The translations under genes were made by a program, and so were the position numbers. From positions 620,001-684,000 of the forward strand of contig NZ_BMCU01000002.1 of assembly GCF_014635345.1 (NCBI RefSeq): 64,000 nt of DNA, given 5' to 3'. The DNA comes from Rhodococcoides trifolii (lineage in GTDB: Bacteria > Actinomycetota > Actinomycetes > Mycobacteriales > Mycobacteriaceae). This document shows, in pieces, positions 49,761 to 59,535 of the stretch. The number at the start of each line of letters is the position of its first letter. Position 1 is the stretch's first letter. The notes beneath the pieces were generated by a model. That model had not been told where the DNA came from, searched no databases, and saw nothing but the letters and a program-made list of their open reading frames with translations.

Positions 49761-50768
49761 GTGAGACGCTGGACCCACTGCGTTGTCCATCCGAAGAAGG
49801 AGCCTGCCATCGACGCACTCGATCCGTCGGTCACCGTCGCCGACATCGGTGAGTTCGCCCTCATCGACCGCAGCGTGCGCGGTCGCGTTCACCCACCGAG
49901 CACCCTGCTCGGTCCGGGTGACGATGCCGCGGTGGTCGCTGCACCCGACGGGCGCGTCGTGGCGACGACGGACATGCTGATGCAGGACAAGCATTTTCGG
50001 CTCGACTGGTCGTCACCACGTGACATCGGCCGCAAGGCCATCGCTCAGAACGGTGCCGACATCGCCGCCATGGGTGCACGGTGCACCGGATTTCTGGTCG
50101 CTCTCGGCTGCCCGTCGTCTCTCTCGGTGAGCGTGGTCGACGAGTTGAACGAGGGCATGTGGGAGGAAGCAGTGCGTGCGGGTGCCGCGGTCGTCGGGGG
50201 CGACGTGGTCGGATCGACCCAGCTGGTGATCTCGATCACCGCGCTCGGGGATCTCGAAGGTCGGCGCCCTGTGCTCAGATCCGGCGCTCGGCCGGGCGAC
50301 GTCGTGGCATTGCGTGGCGACTCGGGCCGATCGGCGGCGGGACTGGCATTACTGGAAGCCGGTGACGTCCGCTTCCCGGAACTGATCCTCTCGCACCGGG
50401 TTCCACAGCCGCACTACGAATCCGGTCCTGCAGCGGCGATTGCCGGAGCAACGTCCATGGCGGACATCTCCGACGGGTTGGTGGCCGATCTGACGCATAT
50501 CGCGGAGGCCTCAGGGGTCGATGTGGACCTGGATTCCGAAGTGCTCACCCCGTCCGACGAACTGAATTCTGCTGCAGAGAGTCTCGGATTGGACGCCCTG
50601 CAGTGGATTCTGACGGGCGGTGAGGATCACGCACTCGTCGGGACGTTCCCGTCGACCGCGACGCTGCCCGACGGATGGCGCCGCATCGGACGCGTCACCG
50701 GCGGCGGCGGGTCGGTGACCGTCGAGGGTCGGCCGGTGGAAGGAACGCCCGGGTGGACGAGCTTCTGA
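49761..50768 (+). CDS. thiL: Thiamine-monophosphate kinase
   Basis: 335 residues as drawn. IGEFALIDRSVRG, LGPGDDAAVVAAPDGRVVATTDMLMQDKHFRLDWSSPRDIGRKAIAQNGADIAAMGA and the later GGDVVGSTQLVISITALG form the AIR-synthase-like N-domain with its metal-binding Asp residues. SMADISDGLVADLTHIAEASGV and TGGEDHALVGTFP complete the site. It phosphorylates thiamine monophosphate to the active cofactor. The start is uncertain: GTG 49761 has no ribosome-binding site, whereas AAGGAG at 49797-49802 stands six bases before an in-frame ATC at 49809. It heads a unit with three more genes. Confidence 0.9.
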   Translation: MRRWTHCVVHPKKEPAIDALDPSVTVADIGEFALIDRSVRGRVHPPSTLLGPGDDAAVVAAPDGRVVATTDMLMQDKHFRLDWSSPRDIGRKAIAQNGADIAAMGARCTGFLVALGCPSSLSVSVVDELNEGMWEEAVRAGAAVVGGDVVGSTQLVISITALGDLEGRRPVLRSGARPGDVVALRGDSGRSAAGLALLEAGDVRFPELILSHRVPQPHYESGPAAAIAGATSMADISDGLVADLTHIAEASGVDVDLDSEVLTPSDELNSAAESLGLDALQWILTGGEDHALVGTFPSTATLPDGWRRIGRVTGGGGSVTVEGRPVEGTPGWTSF

Positions 50769-51250
50769 CCGTGACCACCTGCCGCCTCGACGATCCGGAC
50801 GTCCTCGAGATGATCGAGGAGGTGCAGCAGGAATACGTACGGCGGTACGGAGGTCCGGACGACACGCCACTGTTCGTCGGCGAGTTCGTTCCGCCCGCCG
50901 GTGTCATGTTCGTCGCCCGAATCGACGGACGTGCCGTCGGCATGGGTGGTTGGCGCGCACACGAGAACGACCGCGACGGCATCCTGGCCGGAGACGCCGA
51001 GATCAAGCGGATGTACGTACGTCCTACCGCGCAACGGCGGGGGATCGCACGGCGCGTACTGGGCGCCATCGAGGAGTCCGCGGCGCGCGCAGGCCGCCGA
51101 CGCCTCATCCTCGAGACCGGCACGGCGCAACCGGAAGCGCTTGCTCTCTACGCATCGAACGGTTTCGACCCGATGGTCCCGAAGTTCGGGCACTACCGAC
51201 ACGAGGAATCGTCGGTCTGCATGGTGAAGGACCTGAGCGCGAGTCCGTGA
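50753..51250 (+). CDS. GNAT family N-acetyltransferase
   Basis: 165 residues. The GNAT core is visible: GVMFVARIDGRAVGMGGWRAH, then the acetyl-CoA loop EIKRMYVRPTAQRRGIARRVLGAIEESAARAG (Q/R-x-x-G-x-G/A equivalent QRRGIA), and LILETGTAQPEALALYASNGFDPM. The substrate is unknown; such proteins acetylate small molecules or protein N-termini. The GTG at 50753 overlaps thiL by 16 bases and has AAGGAA eight bases upstream; GTG 50771, just after the thiL stop, is an alternative. Confidence 0.85.
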   Translation: MDELLTVTTCRLDDPDVLEMIEEVQQEYVRRYGGPDDTPLFVGEFVPPAGVMFVARIDGRAVGMGGWRAHENDRDGILAGDAEIKRMYVRPTAQRRGIARRVLGAIEESAARAGRRRLILETGTAQPEALALYASNGFDPMVPKFGHYRHEESSVCMVKDLSASP

Positions 51251-51274
51251 CGAACGGATGACAGGGTGAGTTGC

Positions 51275-51799
51275 ATGACTGTCTACGCACTGGGTGACCG
51301 GGAACCCGACATCGACCCGAGCGCCTACGTCCACCCCGATGCCGTGGTGATCGGCGCCGTGACTCTCGCTGCGGGAGTGTCGATCTGGCCGGGTGCGGTA
51401 CTTCGCGGCGACTACGGCACCATCACGGTCGGGGCGAATACCAACATTCAGGACGGGACGGTGGTGCACTGCACCCCCATCGATCCCACCACCATCGGCG
51501 CCGGCTGCGTGATCGGGCACAACGCCCACGTCGAGGGCGCGGACATCGGCGACGACTGCCTGATCGCGTCCGGTTCGGTGGTGCTGAACGGCGCCGTGAT
51601 CGGCGCCGGGTCCATCGTCGGCGCCGGAGCCGTCGTTCCGTTCAAGTTCCAGGTGCCGGCGCGGCGAATGGCACTCGGGGTACCGGCTCGTGTGCGCGAA
51701 GGCTACGAGGTGCCCGAGGGTCACGTCGAGCTCAACGTGAAGATGTACGCCGCCAACGCCGCGTACTACCGCGACGCACTGAGGAAGGTCGCGGAATGA
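51275..51799 (+). CDS. Gamma carbonic anhydrase-like hexapeptide protein
   Basis: 174 residues, a left-handed beta-helix: [49 protein letters not shown], with the His zinc ligands expected at VVHC and in [22 protein letters not shown]. This is the CaiE/YrdA/gamma-CA group, in which carbonic anhydrase activity has often not been shown. The C-terminal helix ends [19 protein letters not shown]. The ATG at 51275 is chosen over GTG 51266. The stop overlaps the ung start (ATGA). Confidence 0.85.
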   Translation: MTVYALGDREPDIDPSAYVHPDAVVIGAVTLAAGVSIWPGAVLRGDYGTITVGANTNIQDGTVVHCTPIDPTTIGAGCVIGHNAHVEGADIGDDCLIASGSVVLNGAVIGAGSIVGAGAVVPFKFQVPARRMALGVPARVREGYEVPEGHVELNVKMYAANAAYYRDALRKVAE

Positions 51800-52476
51800 C
51801 CGCCAAGCCGCTGCCCGACATCATCGAAACCGGTTGGGCCACCGCGCTCGAGCCCGTCGCCGCAAAGATCGCCGAGATGGGTGATTTCCTGCGGGAAGAG
51901 AATGCGTCGGGACGCGGGTACCTTCCCGCCGGCGCGAACGTGCTGCGCGCCTTCACTCGGCCCTTCGACGAGGTGCGTGTGCTGATCGTCGGACAAGACC
52001 CGTATCCGACGCCGGGACACGCTGTCGGACTGAGTTTCTCGGTGTCGCCGGAGACGCGCCCCGTGCCGCGCAGTCTCGCGAACATCTTCACCGAGTACTC
52101 CGCCGATCTCGGCTATCCGACCCCGACGTCGGGCGACCTCACGCCCTGGGCCGATCAGGGCGTGCTCCTGCTGAACAGAGTGCTGACGGTGACCCCCGGT
52201 CAGCCCGCGTCGCATCGGCGCAAGGGATGGGAAGCGGTCACGGAGTGCGCGATCGAAGCGTTGGTGAATCGCGAGGGTCGCGGTCTCGTCGCGGTGCTGT
52301 GGGGGAAGGACGCCTCGACCCTCAAACCGATGCTCGGAGACGTGCCGACGGTGGAATCGGCGCACCCCTCGCCACTGTCGGCGTCGCGCGGCTTCTTCGG
52401 CTCCCGCCCCTTCAGTGCGGTCAACGGGTTGCTCGACGAGCTCGGCGACGAGCCGGTGGAGTGGCGGTTGCCCTAG
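51796..52476 (+). CDS. ung: Uracil-DNA glycosylase, family 1
   Basis: 226 residues. The water-activating motif is [21 protein letters not shown] (GQDPY). [19 protein letters not shown] binds uracil, and [20 protein letters not shown] is the DNA-intercalation loop with the catalytic His. It removes uracil from DNA. It is the last gene of the thiL unit, coupled to the carbonic-anhydrase-like gene. It converges with the crotonase gene 12 bases away. Confidence 0.95.
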   Translation: MTAKPLPDIIETGWATALEPVAAKIAEMGDFLREENASGRGYLPAGANVLRAFTRPFDEVRVLIVGQDPYPTPGHAVGLSFSVSPETRPVPRSLANIFTEYSADLGYPTPTSGDLTPWADQGVLLLNRVLTVTPGQPASHRRKGWEAVTECAIEALVNREGRGLVAVLWGKDASTLKPMLGDVPTVESAHPSPLSASRGFFGSRPFSAVNGLLDELGDEPVEWRLP

Positions 52477-52488
52477 GCGGTCGATCGA

Positions 52489-53268
52489 TCAGCGCGGAAA
52501 GTCCGGCCGGCGCTTCTCCACGAACGCGTCGACACCCTCGCGGCCCGTCGGCGATCCGGCGAGCGTCGAAATCGACACGGCTTCGGCTTCGAGCTGCTCG
52601 GCCAGCGAGTTGGTATCCGACTGCGCCAGCAGGCGTTTGGTTGCGCCGATGGTCTCCGCGGGTCCGGCAGCCAGTGAACGAGCAACGCGTTCGGCCTCGG
52701 AGACCACCACGTCGTCACCGACCAGGCGAGTGAGCAGCCCCAGCCGATGTGCCTCTTCGCCACCGAGAACGGTGTCCGAGAGCAGGATGTCTCGTGCGCG
52801 GCGCGGACCGACGATGCGTGGCAGGGCCCACGACATGCCTCCGTCCGGGGTGAAACCCAGCGCGGGGTAAGCGGGCCGGAACTTGGTGGAGCGGCTGCCG
52901 ATAGCGATGTCCGCGTGGCAGACCAGACTCATCCCCGCTCCGGCGGCCCATCCGTGCACCCCGGCGACGACGGGCACGCCGACCGACTCGAGGGCGGCGA
53001 CGAACTCGTGGAGGGTGTCGGCGGCGTCGCGAACGTATGTCGTCCGGTCCTCGGCGGCGGCAAAGGCCATCACGTTGCCGCCGGCACAGAAGTTGGCACC
53101 GGTCCCCACCAGCAGCACCGCGCCGACCTCGGATCCGGAGTTCTTCACCGCGTCGGTTCCCGCAGAGACGGCCTCGAAGTTCAGCGATGTGCCCGCGGCC
53201 GCCGTGGACACGGCAATTCGCAGAACGCCATCGGCGACGGAGACGAGCGGCTGTTCGGATGCAGTCAT
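52489..53268 (-). CDS. Enoyl-CoA hydratase/isomerase family protein
   Basis: 259 residues of crotonase fold. AVLLVGTGANFCAGGNVMAFA forms the first oxyanion-hole segment and VHGWAAGAGMSLVCHADIAIGSRSTKFRPAYPALGFTPDGGMSWALPRIVG the second. Asp in the TPDGG loop replaces the Glu typical of hydratases and is closer to isomerases such as PaaG; the specificity is therefore open. It sits alone on the minus strand between ung and rpmB. A 15-bp terminator of rpmB stands just upstream of its start. Confidence 0.85.
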   Translation of the reverse strand: MTASEQPLVSVADGVLRIAVSTAAAGTSLNFEAVSAGTDAVKNSGSEVGAVLLVGTGANFCAGGNVMAFAAAEDRTTYVRDAADTLHEFVAALESVGVPVVAGVHGWAAGAGMSLVCHADIAIGSRSTKFRPAYPALGFTPDGGMSWALPRIVGPRRARDILLSDTVLGGEEAHRLGLLTRLVGDDVVVSEAERVARSLAAGPAETIGATKRLLAQSDTNSLAEQLEAEAVSISTLAGSPTGREGVDAFVEKRRPDFPR

Positions 53269-53287
53269 TCACGCACCATAAACGACA

Positions 53288-53321
53288 CGAAACCCCGCCA
53301 CCGTGAGGTGGCGGGGTTTCG
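53288..53321. terminator. Strong hairpin terminator after rpmB
   Basis: A perfect 15-bp stem, arms 53288-53302 and 53307-53321, loop GTGA. It lies between the rpmB stop and the start of the crotonase gene, both on the minus strand, so it ends rpmB transcription. Confidence 0.85.
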
Positions 53322-53345
53322 TTGGTCTAGCAGATGCGCGGAACG

Positions 53346-53537
53346 TCAGCCCCGGACCACCTTGCCGGCCTTGAGGCACGACGTGCACACATTGAGCCGG
53401 CGGGTGTTGCCCGGCGCAACCTGCGCGCGAACGGTCTGGATGTTGGGGTTCCAGCGACGGTTGGTACGGCGGTGCGAGTGCGAAACCGACTTACCGAAGC
53501 CGGGTCCCTTGGCGCATAGGTCGCAGACGGCAGCCAT
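53346..53537 (-). CDS. rpmB: 50S ribosomal protein L28, zinc-ribbon type
   Basis: 63 residues: [37 protein letters not shown], and [15 protein letters not shown]. Two C-x2-C pairs form a zinc knuckle, the form of L28 used when zinc is plentiful; zinc-free paralogues in mycobacteria are under Zur control. The frame runs upstream to 53723, but only the last 63 residues are L28, and AAGGAGTTCGCGACT precedes the ATG at 53537. It is divergent from recG, with 176 bases between them. Confidence 0.95.
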   Translation of the reverse strand: MAAVCDLCAKGPGFGKSVSHSHRRTNRRWNPNIQTVRAQVAPGNTRRLNVCTSCLKAGKVVRG

Positions 53538-53713
53538 AGTCGCGAACTCCTTGGTTTTCGAGGGGCGGATCGAGTACGTGTTACTTCTGCCCGACAGCGC
53601 ACAGGTGACCGCACGCCGCGATGGGCAACCCTGCAAGGATAACGGGCCGCACCTCGAATGACCAAACCGGTGCACCCCGGGTCGTTGTCGGCGGCCCGGG
53701 GAATGCTGTCGGT

Positions 53714-55981
53714 GTGGCAACACTCACCGATCGGCTCGATCACCTGCTCGGCCGCAAGGCCTCGGAGCCGCTTTTCGACGCGTTCTCCATGGAGACGGTA
53801 GAAGACCTGCTTCGTCACTACCCGTTCCGGTACGTCAGTCAAGGGCAGGAGCTGGGTCAGTCCGACCCGGCCGACGGTGAGCACATCACGGTCATCGGCA
53901 CCATCACGAAGGCGGACCTGGCGCCGATGCGGAACCGTCGTGGCCACATGCTCAAGGTTGCGCTCTCGTGCGCCGGTCAGACCGTGTCGGCCACCTTCTT
54001 CAACGGCCACAAGGTCAAGTACAACCTGCAGCCGGGTGTGAAGGTGATGTTCTCCGGAACGGTGAAGACGTTCGGCAGGTCGTGGTCGCTGAGTCACCCG
54101 AGCTATCTACTGGTGGACGAGACCGACGACAACGCCGTCGAGACGTCCGGTCGCGGCGGCGGAGACCTCGCGGGGATCGCGCGCGGCGCGAAGGACCAGT
54201 CCGGCGCGGTGGACATGACGATGTTCGAGTTGCCGTTCCTGCCGATGTACGCGGCAACCAAGGAGGTCGAGAGTTGGACCTTCCTGCGGTGCGTCCGACA
54301 GGTGATCGACCAACTCGACCTCGTCGAGGATCCGTTGCCGGAGACGTTGCGAGCCGAACGCGGCTTGATGGATCTCGACGACGCCCTACGTACCATTCAC
54401 TTCCCGACGACGAAAGCCGAGATCGATCAGGCGCGGGAGCGGCTGCGGTTCGACGAAGCCGTCGCGTTGCAGCTGGTCCTCGCTGATCGTCGGCACGAGA
54501 TGAAGGCGCGGGCCGCGCACCCGTGCACACCCGCGTCGGACGGCATCGCGGCGCGATTCGAACGCATGTTGCCGTTCGAGCTGACGGCCGGGCAGAAGGA
54601 AGTAGCCGGCGACATCGAGGTCGATCTCACGCAGCCGCATCCGATGAGCCGTCTGCTGCAGGGCGAAGTGGGATCGGGCAAGACCATCGTGGCGCTGCGG
54701 GCGATGCTCCAGGTCGTGGATGCGGGCTACCAGTGTGCGCTGCTTGCGCCCACCGAAGTGCTTGCCGCGCAGCACTATCGATCGCTGAAGATGCTGCTGG
54801 GTCCGCTGGCGTCGGCGGGGGAGTTGGGCGGCGACGACTCCGCGACGCGCATCGAACTGCTCACCGGGTCGCTCACGACAGCTGCCAAGCGCAAGACCTT
54901 GCTCGCGGCGGTCACGGGTGAGGCGGGCATCGTGATCGGGACGCACGCGCTCATCCAGGATCACGTGGAGTTCTTCGACCTCGGCATGGTGGTCGTCGAC
55001 GAACAGCATCGCTTCGGTGTGGAGCAACGAGACGCGTTGCGAGCCAAGGCGCAAGAGGGAATCAGCCCCCACCTCCTGGTGATGACCGCCACTCCGATTC
55101 CGCGCACCATCGCGATGACCACCCTCGGTGATCTCGAGACGTCGACCCTGCGCGAGTTGCCTCGCGGGCGATCGCCGATCAAGACCAACGTGGTGTCGAT
55201 CAAGGACAAGCCCGCGTGGGTTGCTCGTGCCTGGGCGCGGATCTCGGAGGAAGTGCAGCAGGGGCGGCAGGCGTATGTCGTCTGCTCGCGTATCGGCGAT
55301 CCGGAGAAGGAAGCGGCCGAAGAGGAGAAACGGATCCAGGAGGGCAAACCGAAGAAGGAAGGCCCGCCGCCCGCCACGTCCGCTCTGGACATGTTCAAGG
55401 CGCTCGGTGAGGGCGCGCTCGCGCATCTGACGGTCGGCCTTCTGCACGGACGGTTGCCGTCCGACGAGAAGGACGGGGTGATGCAGGACTTCACGAACGG
55501 CGACATCGACGTGCTCGTCTGCACCACCGTCGTCGAAGTGGGTGTCGACGTGCCCAACGCCACGGTCATGGTGATTTCCGACGCCGAACGGTTCGGAGTC
55601 AGCCAACTGCATCAGTTGCGGGGTCGCATCGGCCGTGGTGGACACCAAGGTCTGTGCATTCTCGTGAGCCAACTCGCGGAGGCGTCGCCGACGATGGCGA
55701 GGTTGAACGCGGTTGCCGGAACCAACGACGGGTTCGAGTTGGCGCTGCTCGATCTGCGGACGAGGCGCGAGGGTGACGTGCTCGGCGCCGCGCAGTCCGG
55801 CAGCGTGCGGAATTTGAAGCTGCTGTCGTTGCTCGACCATCTGGACGTGATCGCGGAGGCCCAGACCTTCGCGCGTGCGGTCATCGAGGTTGATCCGCAC
55901 CTGCACTCGCATCCGGGGCTCGCCGGCATGAAGAACGCGGCCATCGACGTCGACCGCCTGGATTTCCTCGACAAAAGTTAG
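53714..55981 (+). CDS. recG: ATP-dependent DNA helicase RecG
   Basis: 755 residues. The N-terminal wedge (OB) domain includes [26 protein letters not shown] and [19 protein letters not shown]. The helicase core has Walker [17 protein letters not shown], the DEQH box [27 protein letters not shown], and the C-terminal half with [18 protein letters not shown] and [18 protein letters not shown]. RecG remodels stalled replication forks and Holliday junctions. The GTG at 53714 ([13 protein letters not shown]) matches the start of mycobacterial RecG. The 60-residue acidic insert near residues 530-575 ([15 protein letters not shown]) is seen in actinobacterial RecG. Confidence 0.95.
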   Translation: MATLTDRLDHLLGRKASEPLFDAFSMETVEDLLRHYPFRYVSQGQELGQSDPADGEHITVIGTITKADLAPMRNRRGHMLKVALSCAGQTVSATFFNGHKVKYNLQPGVKVMFSGTVKTFGRSWSLSHPSYLLVDETDDNAVETSGRGGGDLAGIARGAKDQSGAVDMTMFELPFLPMYAATKEVESWTFLRCVRQVIDQLDLVEDPLPETLRAERGLMDLDDALRTIHFPTTKAEIDQARERLRFDEAVALQLVLADRRHEMKARAAHPCTPASDGIAARFERMLPFELTAGQKEVAGDIEVDLTQPHPMSRLLQGEVGSGKTIVALRAMLQVVDAGYQCALLAPTEVLAAQHYRSLKMLLGPLASAGELGGDDSATRIELLTGSLTTAAKRKTLLAAVTGEAGIVIGTHALIQDHVEFFDLGMVVVDEQHRFGVEQRDALRAKAQEGISPHLLVMTATPIPRTIAMTTLGDLETSTLRELPRGRSPIKTNVVSIKDKPAWVARAWARISEEVQQGRQAYVVCSRIGDPEKEAAEEEKRIQEGKPKKEGPPPATSALDMFKALGEGALAHLTVGLLHGRLPSDEKDGVMQDFTNGDIDVLVCTTVVEVGVDVPNATVMVISDAERFGVSQLHQLRGRIGRGGHQGLCILVSQLAEASPTMARLNAVAGTNDGFELALLDLRTRREGDVLGAAQSGSVRNLKLLSLLDHLDVIAEAQTFARAVIEVDPHLHSHPGLAGMKNAAIDVDRLDFLDKS

Positions 55982-56033
55982 TGCGCGATCCCAACAAGTG
56001 TTGAGTCTCTCCCGCAAATGCCGTGCCGCCAGG

Positions 56034-56039
56034 TACCTT
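56034..56039 (+). promoter_or_regulatory. -10 box TACCTT, leaderless start of pyc
   Basis: TACCTT, six bases (TGACCG), then ATG at 56046. Confidence 0.55.
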
Positions 56040-56045
56040 TGACCG

Positions 56046-59000
56046 ATGTTTTCCAAGGTGTTGGTCGCCAACCGTGGCGAGATCGCAATCAGAGCTTTCC
56101 GAGCTGCGTACGAACTGGGTGCGGGGACGGTGGCGGTGTTCCCGTTCGAGGACCGCAACTCGGTGCATCGGACCAAAGCCGACGAGGCGTACGAGATCGG
56201 CGAGCCCGGTCATCCGGTGCGTAACTACCTGTCGGTGGAGACGATCGTCGACGCGGCGGTGCGTGCGGGTGCGGATGCGATCTATCCCGGTTACGGCTTC
56301 TTGTCGGAGAACCCAGATCTTGCGGCGGCGTGCGCGCAGGCGGGTATCACCTTCGTCGGACCGTCCGCGGACGTGCTGGAGCTGACGGGTAACAAGGCCC
56401 GCGCCATTGCAGCGGCGAAAGCGGCGGGGCTGCCGGTGCTGTCGTCGTCGGAGCCGTCGTCGGATGTGGACGAGCTGATGACGGCGGCCGAGGGCATGAC
56501 CTTCCCGGTGTTCGTCAAGGCCGTCGCGGGCGGCGGGGGGCGCGGGATGCGCCGGGTGGCGGAGATCTCGGATCTGCGTGAGGCTATCGAAGCGGCTGCG
56601 CGCGAGGCGGAGTCGGCGTTCGGCGATGCGACGGTGTTCCTCGAGCAGGCGGTGATCGAGCCGCGGCACATCGAGGTGCAGATTCTCGCCGATACCTCCG
56701 GCAACGTCATTCACCTGTTCGAGCGGGACTGCAGTGTGCAGCGCCGCCACCAGAAGGTGGTGGAGTTGGCGCCGGCGCCGAACCTCGATCCGGCTCTGCG
56801 GGAGAAGATCTGCGCGGATGCGGTCGCGTTCGCGAAGGAGATCGACTACTCCTGCGCCGGGACGGTGGAGTTCCTGGTCGACAAGAGCGGCAACCACGTG
56901 TTCATCGAGATGAACCCGCGGATCCAGGTCGAGCACACGGTCACCGAGGAGATCACCGACATCGATCTGGTGCAGTCGCAGTTGCGGATCGCCTCGGGTG
57001 AGTCGCTCGAGGATCTGGGACTTCGGCAGGAGGACATCAAGATTCGCGGTGCGGCGCTGCAGTGCCGCATCACCACCGAGGACCCGGCGAACGGGTTCCG
57101 CCCGGACACCGGGCGCATCACTGCCTACCGCACCCCGGGCGGCGCCGGTGTGCGTCTGGACGGCGGCACCACCACCGGGGCGGAGGTCTCGGCGTACTTC
57201 GACTCGATGCTCGTCAAGCTCACCTGCCGCGGCCGTACGTTCGAGGCGGCGGTCGCGAGGGCGCAGCGATCGTTGGCGGAGTTCCGCATTCGCGGTGTGT
57301 CGACGAACATCGGCTTCCTGCAAGGTCTGCTCGACGACCCGGACTTCCGTGCCGGTCGGGTGACGACATCGTTCATCGAAGAGCGGCCAGAGCTGCTGAC
57401 GGCTCGGTCCTCGGGAGACCGCGGCACCAAGATCTTGTCCTACCTCGCGGACATCACGGTGAACAAGCCGAACGGGGAGCGCCCGTCGACGGTGTATCCG
57501 AAGGACAAGCTGCCCGAGCTCGACCTGAGCATTGCGCCGCCGCCGGGGAGCAAGCAGCGCTTGCTCGAGCTGGGGCCTGATGGTTTTGCGCGCGCGTTGC
57601 GGGAGCAGAAGGCTCTTGCGGTGACGGACACGACGTTCCGTGACGCGCATCAGTCCCTGTTGGCGACCCGGGTGCGCACGACCGGGTTGTTGGGGGTGGC
57701 GCCGCACGTGGCGCGGCTGACGCCGGAGTTGTTCTCCATCGAGGCGTGGGGCGGTGCGACATACGATGTGGCGCTGCGGTTCCTGCACGAGGACCCGTGG
57801 GAGCGGCTCGCGGCGCTTCGCGAGGCGGTACCGAACATCTGTCTGCAGATGCTCCTGCGCGGGCGCAACACGGTCGGCTACACCCCGTACCCGGAGAAGG
57901 TGACGACGGCGTTCGTCGCCGAGGCTGCATCCACCGGGGTGGACATTTTCCGGATCTTCGACGCGCTGAACAACATCGATCAGATGCGTCCGGCCATCGA
58001 CGCGGTGCGCGAGACCGGCACCACCATCGCGGAAGTAGCGATGAGTTACACCGGTGACCTGTCGAACCCGGGGGAGAACCTCTACACCCTGGACTACTAC
58101 CTGAAGCTGGCGGAGCAGATCGTCGACGCCGGGGCACACGTGTTGGCGATCAAGGACATGGCCGGGTTGCTGCGCGCCCCGGCGGCGACGACGTTGGTGA
58201 CCGCGCTGCGCAAGAACTTCGATCTGCCGGTGCACGTGCACACCCACGACACCCCGGGTGGGCAGTTGGCGACGTACCTGGCGGCGTGGACGGCGGGCGC
58301 GGACGCCGTCGACGGTGCGTCCTCGCCGATGGCGGGCACCACGTCTCAGCCGGCGCTCTCGGCGATCGTCGCGGCGGCGGCGCACACCGAGCGCGACACG
58401 GGGCTGAGTCTGCAGGCCGTGTGCGACCTCGAGCCGTACTGGGAGGCGCTGCGAAAGGTGTACTCGCCCTTCGAGAGTGGGCTTCCCTCGCCCACGGGTC
58501 GGGTGTACACGCACGAAATTCCCGGTGGGCAGCTCTCGAACCTGCGCCAGCAGGCCATCGCGTTGGGGTTGGGGGACCGGTTCGAGTTGGTGGAGAAGGC
58601 GTACGCCGACGCCGACCGGTTGCTGGGCCGGTTGATCAAGGTCACCCCGTCCTCGAAGGTGGTCGGCGATCTGGCGTTGCACCTCGTCGGCGCGGAAGTG
58701 TCGGTCGAGGATTTCGCTGCCGATCCCGGCAAGTTCGACATCCCCGATTCGGTGATCGGGTTCCTGCGCGGGGACCTCGGTACCCCGGCGGGTGGGTGGC
58801 CGGAACCGTTCCGCGAGAAGGCGCTCGCCGGCCGCGGGGAGGGCCGGGGGGAGACACCGTTGTCCGGTGAGGACGAGAAGGCGCTCGACACCGGTGGTGA
58901 GGGCCGTCAGCAGACGCTGAACCGGTTGCTGTTCCCCGGTCCGGCGAAAGAACTCGCCGAGCATCGGGAGAAGTACGGAGACACCTCGTCGCTGTCGGCG

Positions 59001-59453
59001 AACCAGTTCTTCTACGGTCTGCGCCAAGGCGAGGAGCATCGGGTGCAGCTCGAGAAGGGTGTGGAGTTGCTCATCGGGCTCGAAGCGATCTCCGAGCCGG
59101 ACGAGGCGGCGATGCGGACGGTGATGTGCATCCTGAACGGGCAACTGCGGCCGGTGTCGGTGCGTGATCGTTCCATCTCGGCGGACGCACCGGCGTCGGA
59201 GAAGGCGGACCGGTCGGACCCGTCGCATCTGGCGGCGCCGTTCGCCGGTGTGGTGACACTGGTTGCTGCGGAGGGTGATTCGGTTGCTGCGGGTGACACC
59301 GTCGCGACGATCGAGGCGATGAAGATGGAAGCGGCGATCACCGCACCCCGTAGTGGGCGGATCAGCCGCCTCGCCATCACTGGCATCGCGCAGGTCGAGG
59401 GCGGCGACCTCATCGCCGTCATCAGCGTCGGAGACACCACCGACCCGTCCTAG
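56046..59453 (+). CDS. pyc: Pyruvate carboxylase
   Basis: 1135 residues, a complete single-chain enzyme. Residues 1-450 are biotin carboxylase (FSKVLVANRGEIAIRAFRAA, KAVAGGGGRGMRRV, VFIEMNPRIQVEHTVTEEI). About 530-800 is the carboxyltransferase barrel (VTDTTFRDAHQSLLATRVRT, with the carboxylated Lys in LAIKDMAGLL, and HVHTHDTPGG). An allosteric/tetramerisation region follows, and the C-terminal biotinyl domain has EAMKMEAAI about 40 residues from the end. It converts pyruvate, bicarbonate and ATP to oxaloacetate. In M. tuberculosis rsmD and coaD follow pca; here they do not. Confidence 0.96.
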   Translation: MFSKVLVANRGEIAIRAFRAAYELGAGTVAVFPFEDRNSVHRTKADEAYEIGEPGHPVRNYLSVETIVDAAVRAGADAIYPGYGFLSENPDLAAACAQAGITFVGPSADVLELTGNKARAIAAAKAAGLPVLSSSEPSSDVDELMTAAEGMTFPVFVKAVAGGGGRGMRRVAEISDLREAIEAAAREAESAFGDATVFLEQAVIEPRHIEVQILADTSGNVIHLFERDCSVQRRHQKVVELAPAPNLDPALREKICADAVAFAKEIDYSCAGTVEFLVDKSGNHVFIEMNPRIQVEHTVTEEITDIDLVQSQLRIASGESLEDLGLRQEDIKIRGAALQCRITTEDPANGFRPDTGRITAYRTPGGAGVRLDGGTTTGAEVSAYFDSMLVKLTCRGRTFEAAVARAQRSLAEFRIRGVSTNIGFLQGLLDDPDFRAGRVTTSFIEERPELLTARSSGDRGTKILSYLADITVNKPNGERPSTVYPKDKLPELDLSIAPPPGSKQRLLELGPDGFARALREQKALAVTDTTFRDAHQSLLATRVRTTGLLGVAPHVARLTPELFSIEAWGGATYDVALRFLHEDPWERLAALREAVPNICLQMLLRGRNTVGYTPYPEKVTTAFVAEAASTGVDIFRIFDALNNIDQMRPAIDAVRETGTTIAEVAMSYTGDLSNPGENLYTLDYYLKLAEQIVDAGAHVLAIKDMAGLLRAPAATTLVTALRKNFDLPVHVHTHDTPGGQLATYLAAWTAGADAVDGASSPMAGTTSQPALSAIVAAAAHTERDTGLSLQAVCDLEPYWEALRKVYSPFESGLPSPTGRVYTHEIPGGQLSNLRQQAIALGLGDRFELVEKAYADADRLLGRLIKVTPSSKVVGDLALHLVGAEVSVEDFAADPGKFDIPDSVIGFLRGDLGTPAGGWPEPFREKALAGRGEGRGETPLSGEDEKALDTGGEGRQQTLNRLLFPGPAKELAEHREKYGDTSSLSANQFFYGLRQGEEHRVQLEKGVELLIGLEAISEPDEAAMRTVMCILNGQLRPVSVRDRSISADAPASEKADRSDPSHLAAPFAGVVTLVAAEGDSVAAGDTVATIEAMKMEAAITAPRSGRISRLAITGIAQVEGGDLIAVISVGDTTDPS

Positions 59454-59471
59454 ACGGGCCGGTGGTGCGGG

Positions 59472-59492
59472 CGGGTAGGCCGGAGGCCGGTC
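59472..59492 (-). repeat. 21-bp dispersed repeat, copy F1, after pyc
   Basis: Exact consensus in reverse orientation, 18 bases after the pyc stop, in non-coding DNA. Confidence 0.9.
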
Positions 59493-59501
59493 GAGTTCGG
59501 G

Positions 59502-59515
59502 CGGGGAGGCCGGTC
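59502..59515 (-). repeat. Shortened 21-bp repeat, copy F2, after pyc
   Basis: 14-base remnant that lacks one internal GGCCGGA unit. It starts 30 bases after F1, the same pitch as the D pair. Another weak partial match (GCGGGGAGG) begins at 59523. Confidence 0.65.
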
Positions 59516-59535
59516 GGATTTTGCGCGGGGAGGAC

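Noticed and set aside
58820-58860. GGCCGCGGGGAGGGCCGGGG within pyc as another copy of the 21-bp element
   Set aside because: Too many mismatches, and explained by a Gly/Arg-rich linker in pyruvate carboxylase.
55881-59228. 1115-codon open frame on the minus strand opposite pyc
   Set aside because: Arg/Gln/His-rich composition without domains; it mirrors the codon pattern of pyc, whose protein is complete and well conserved.
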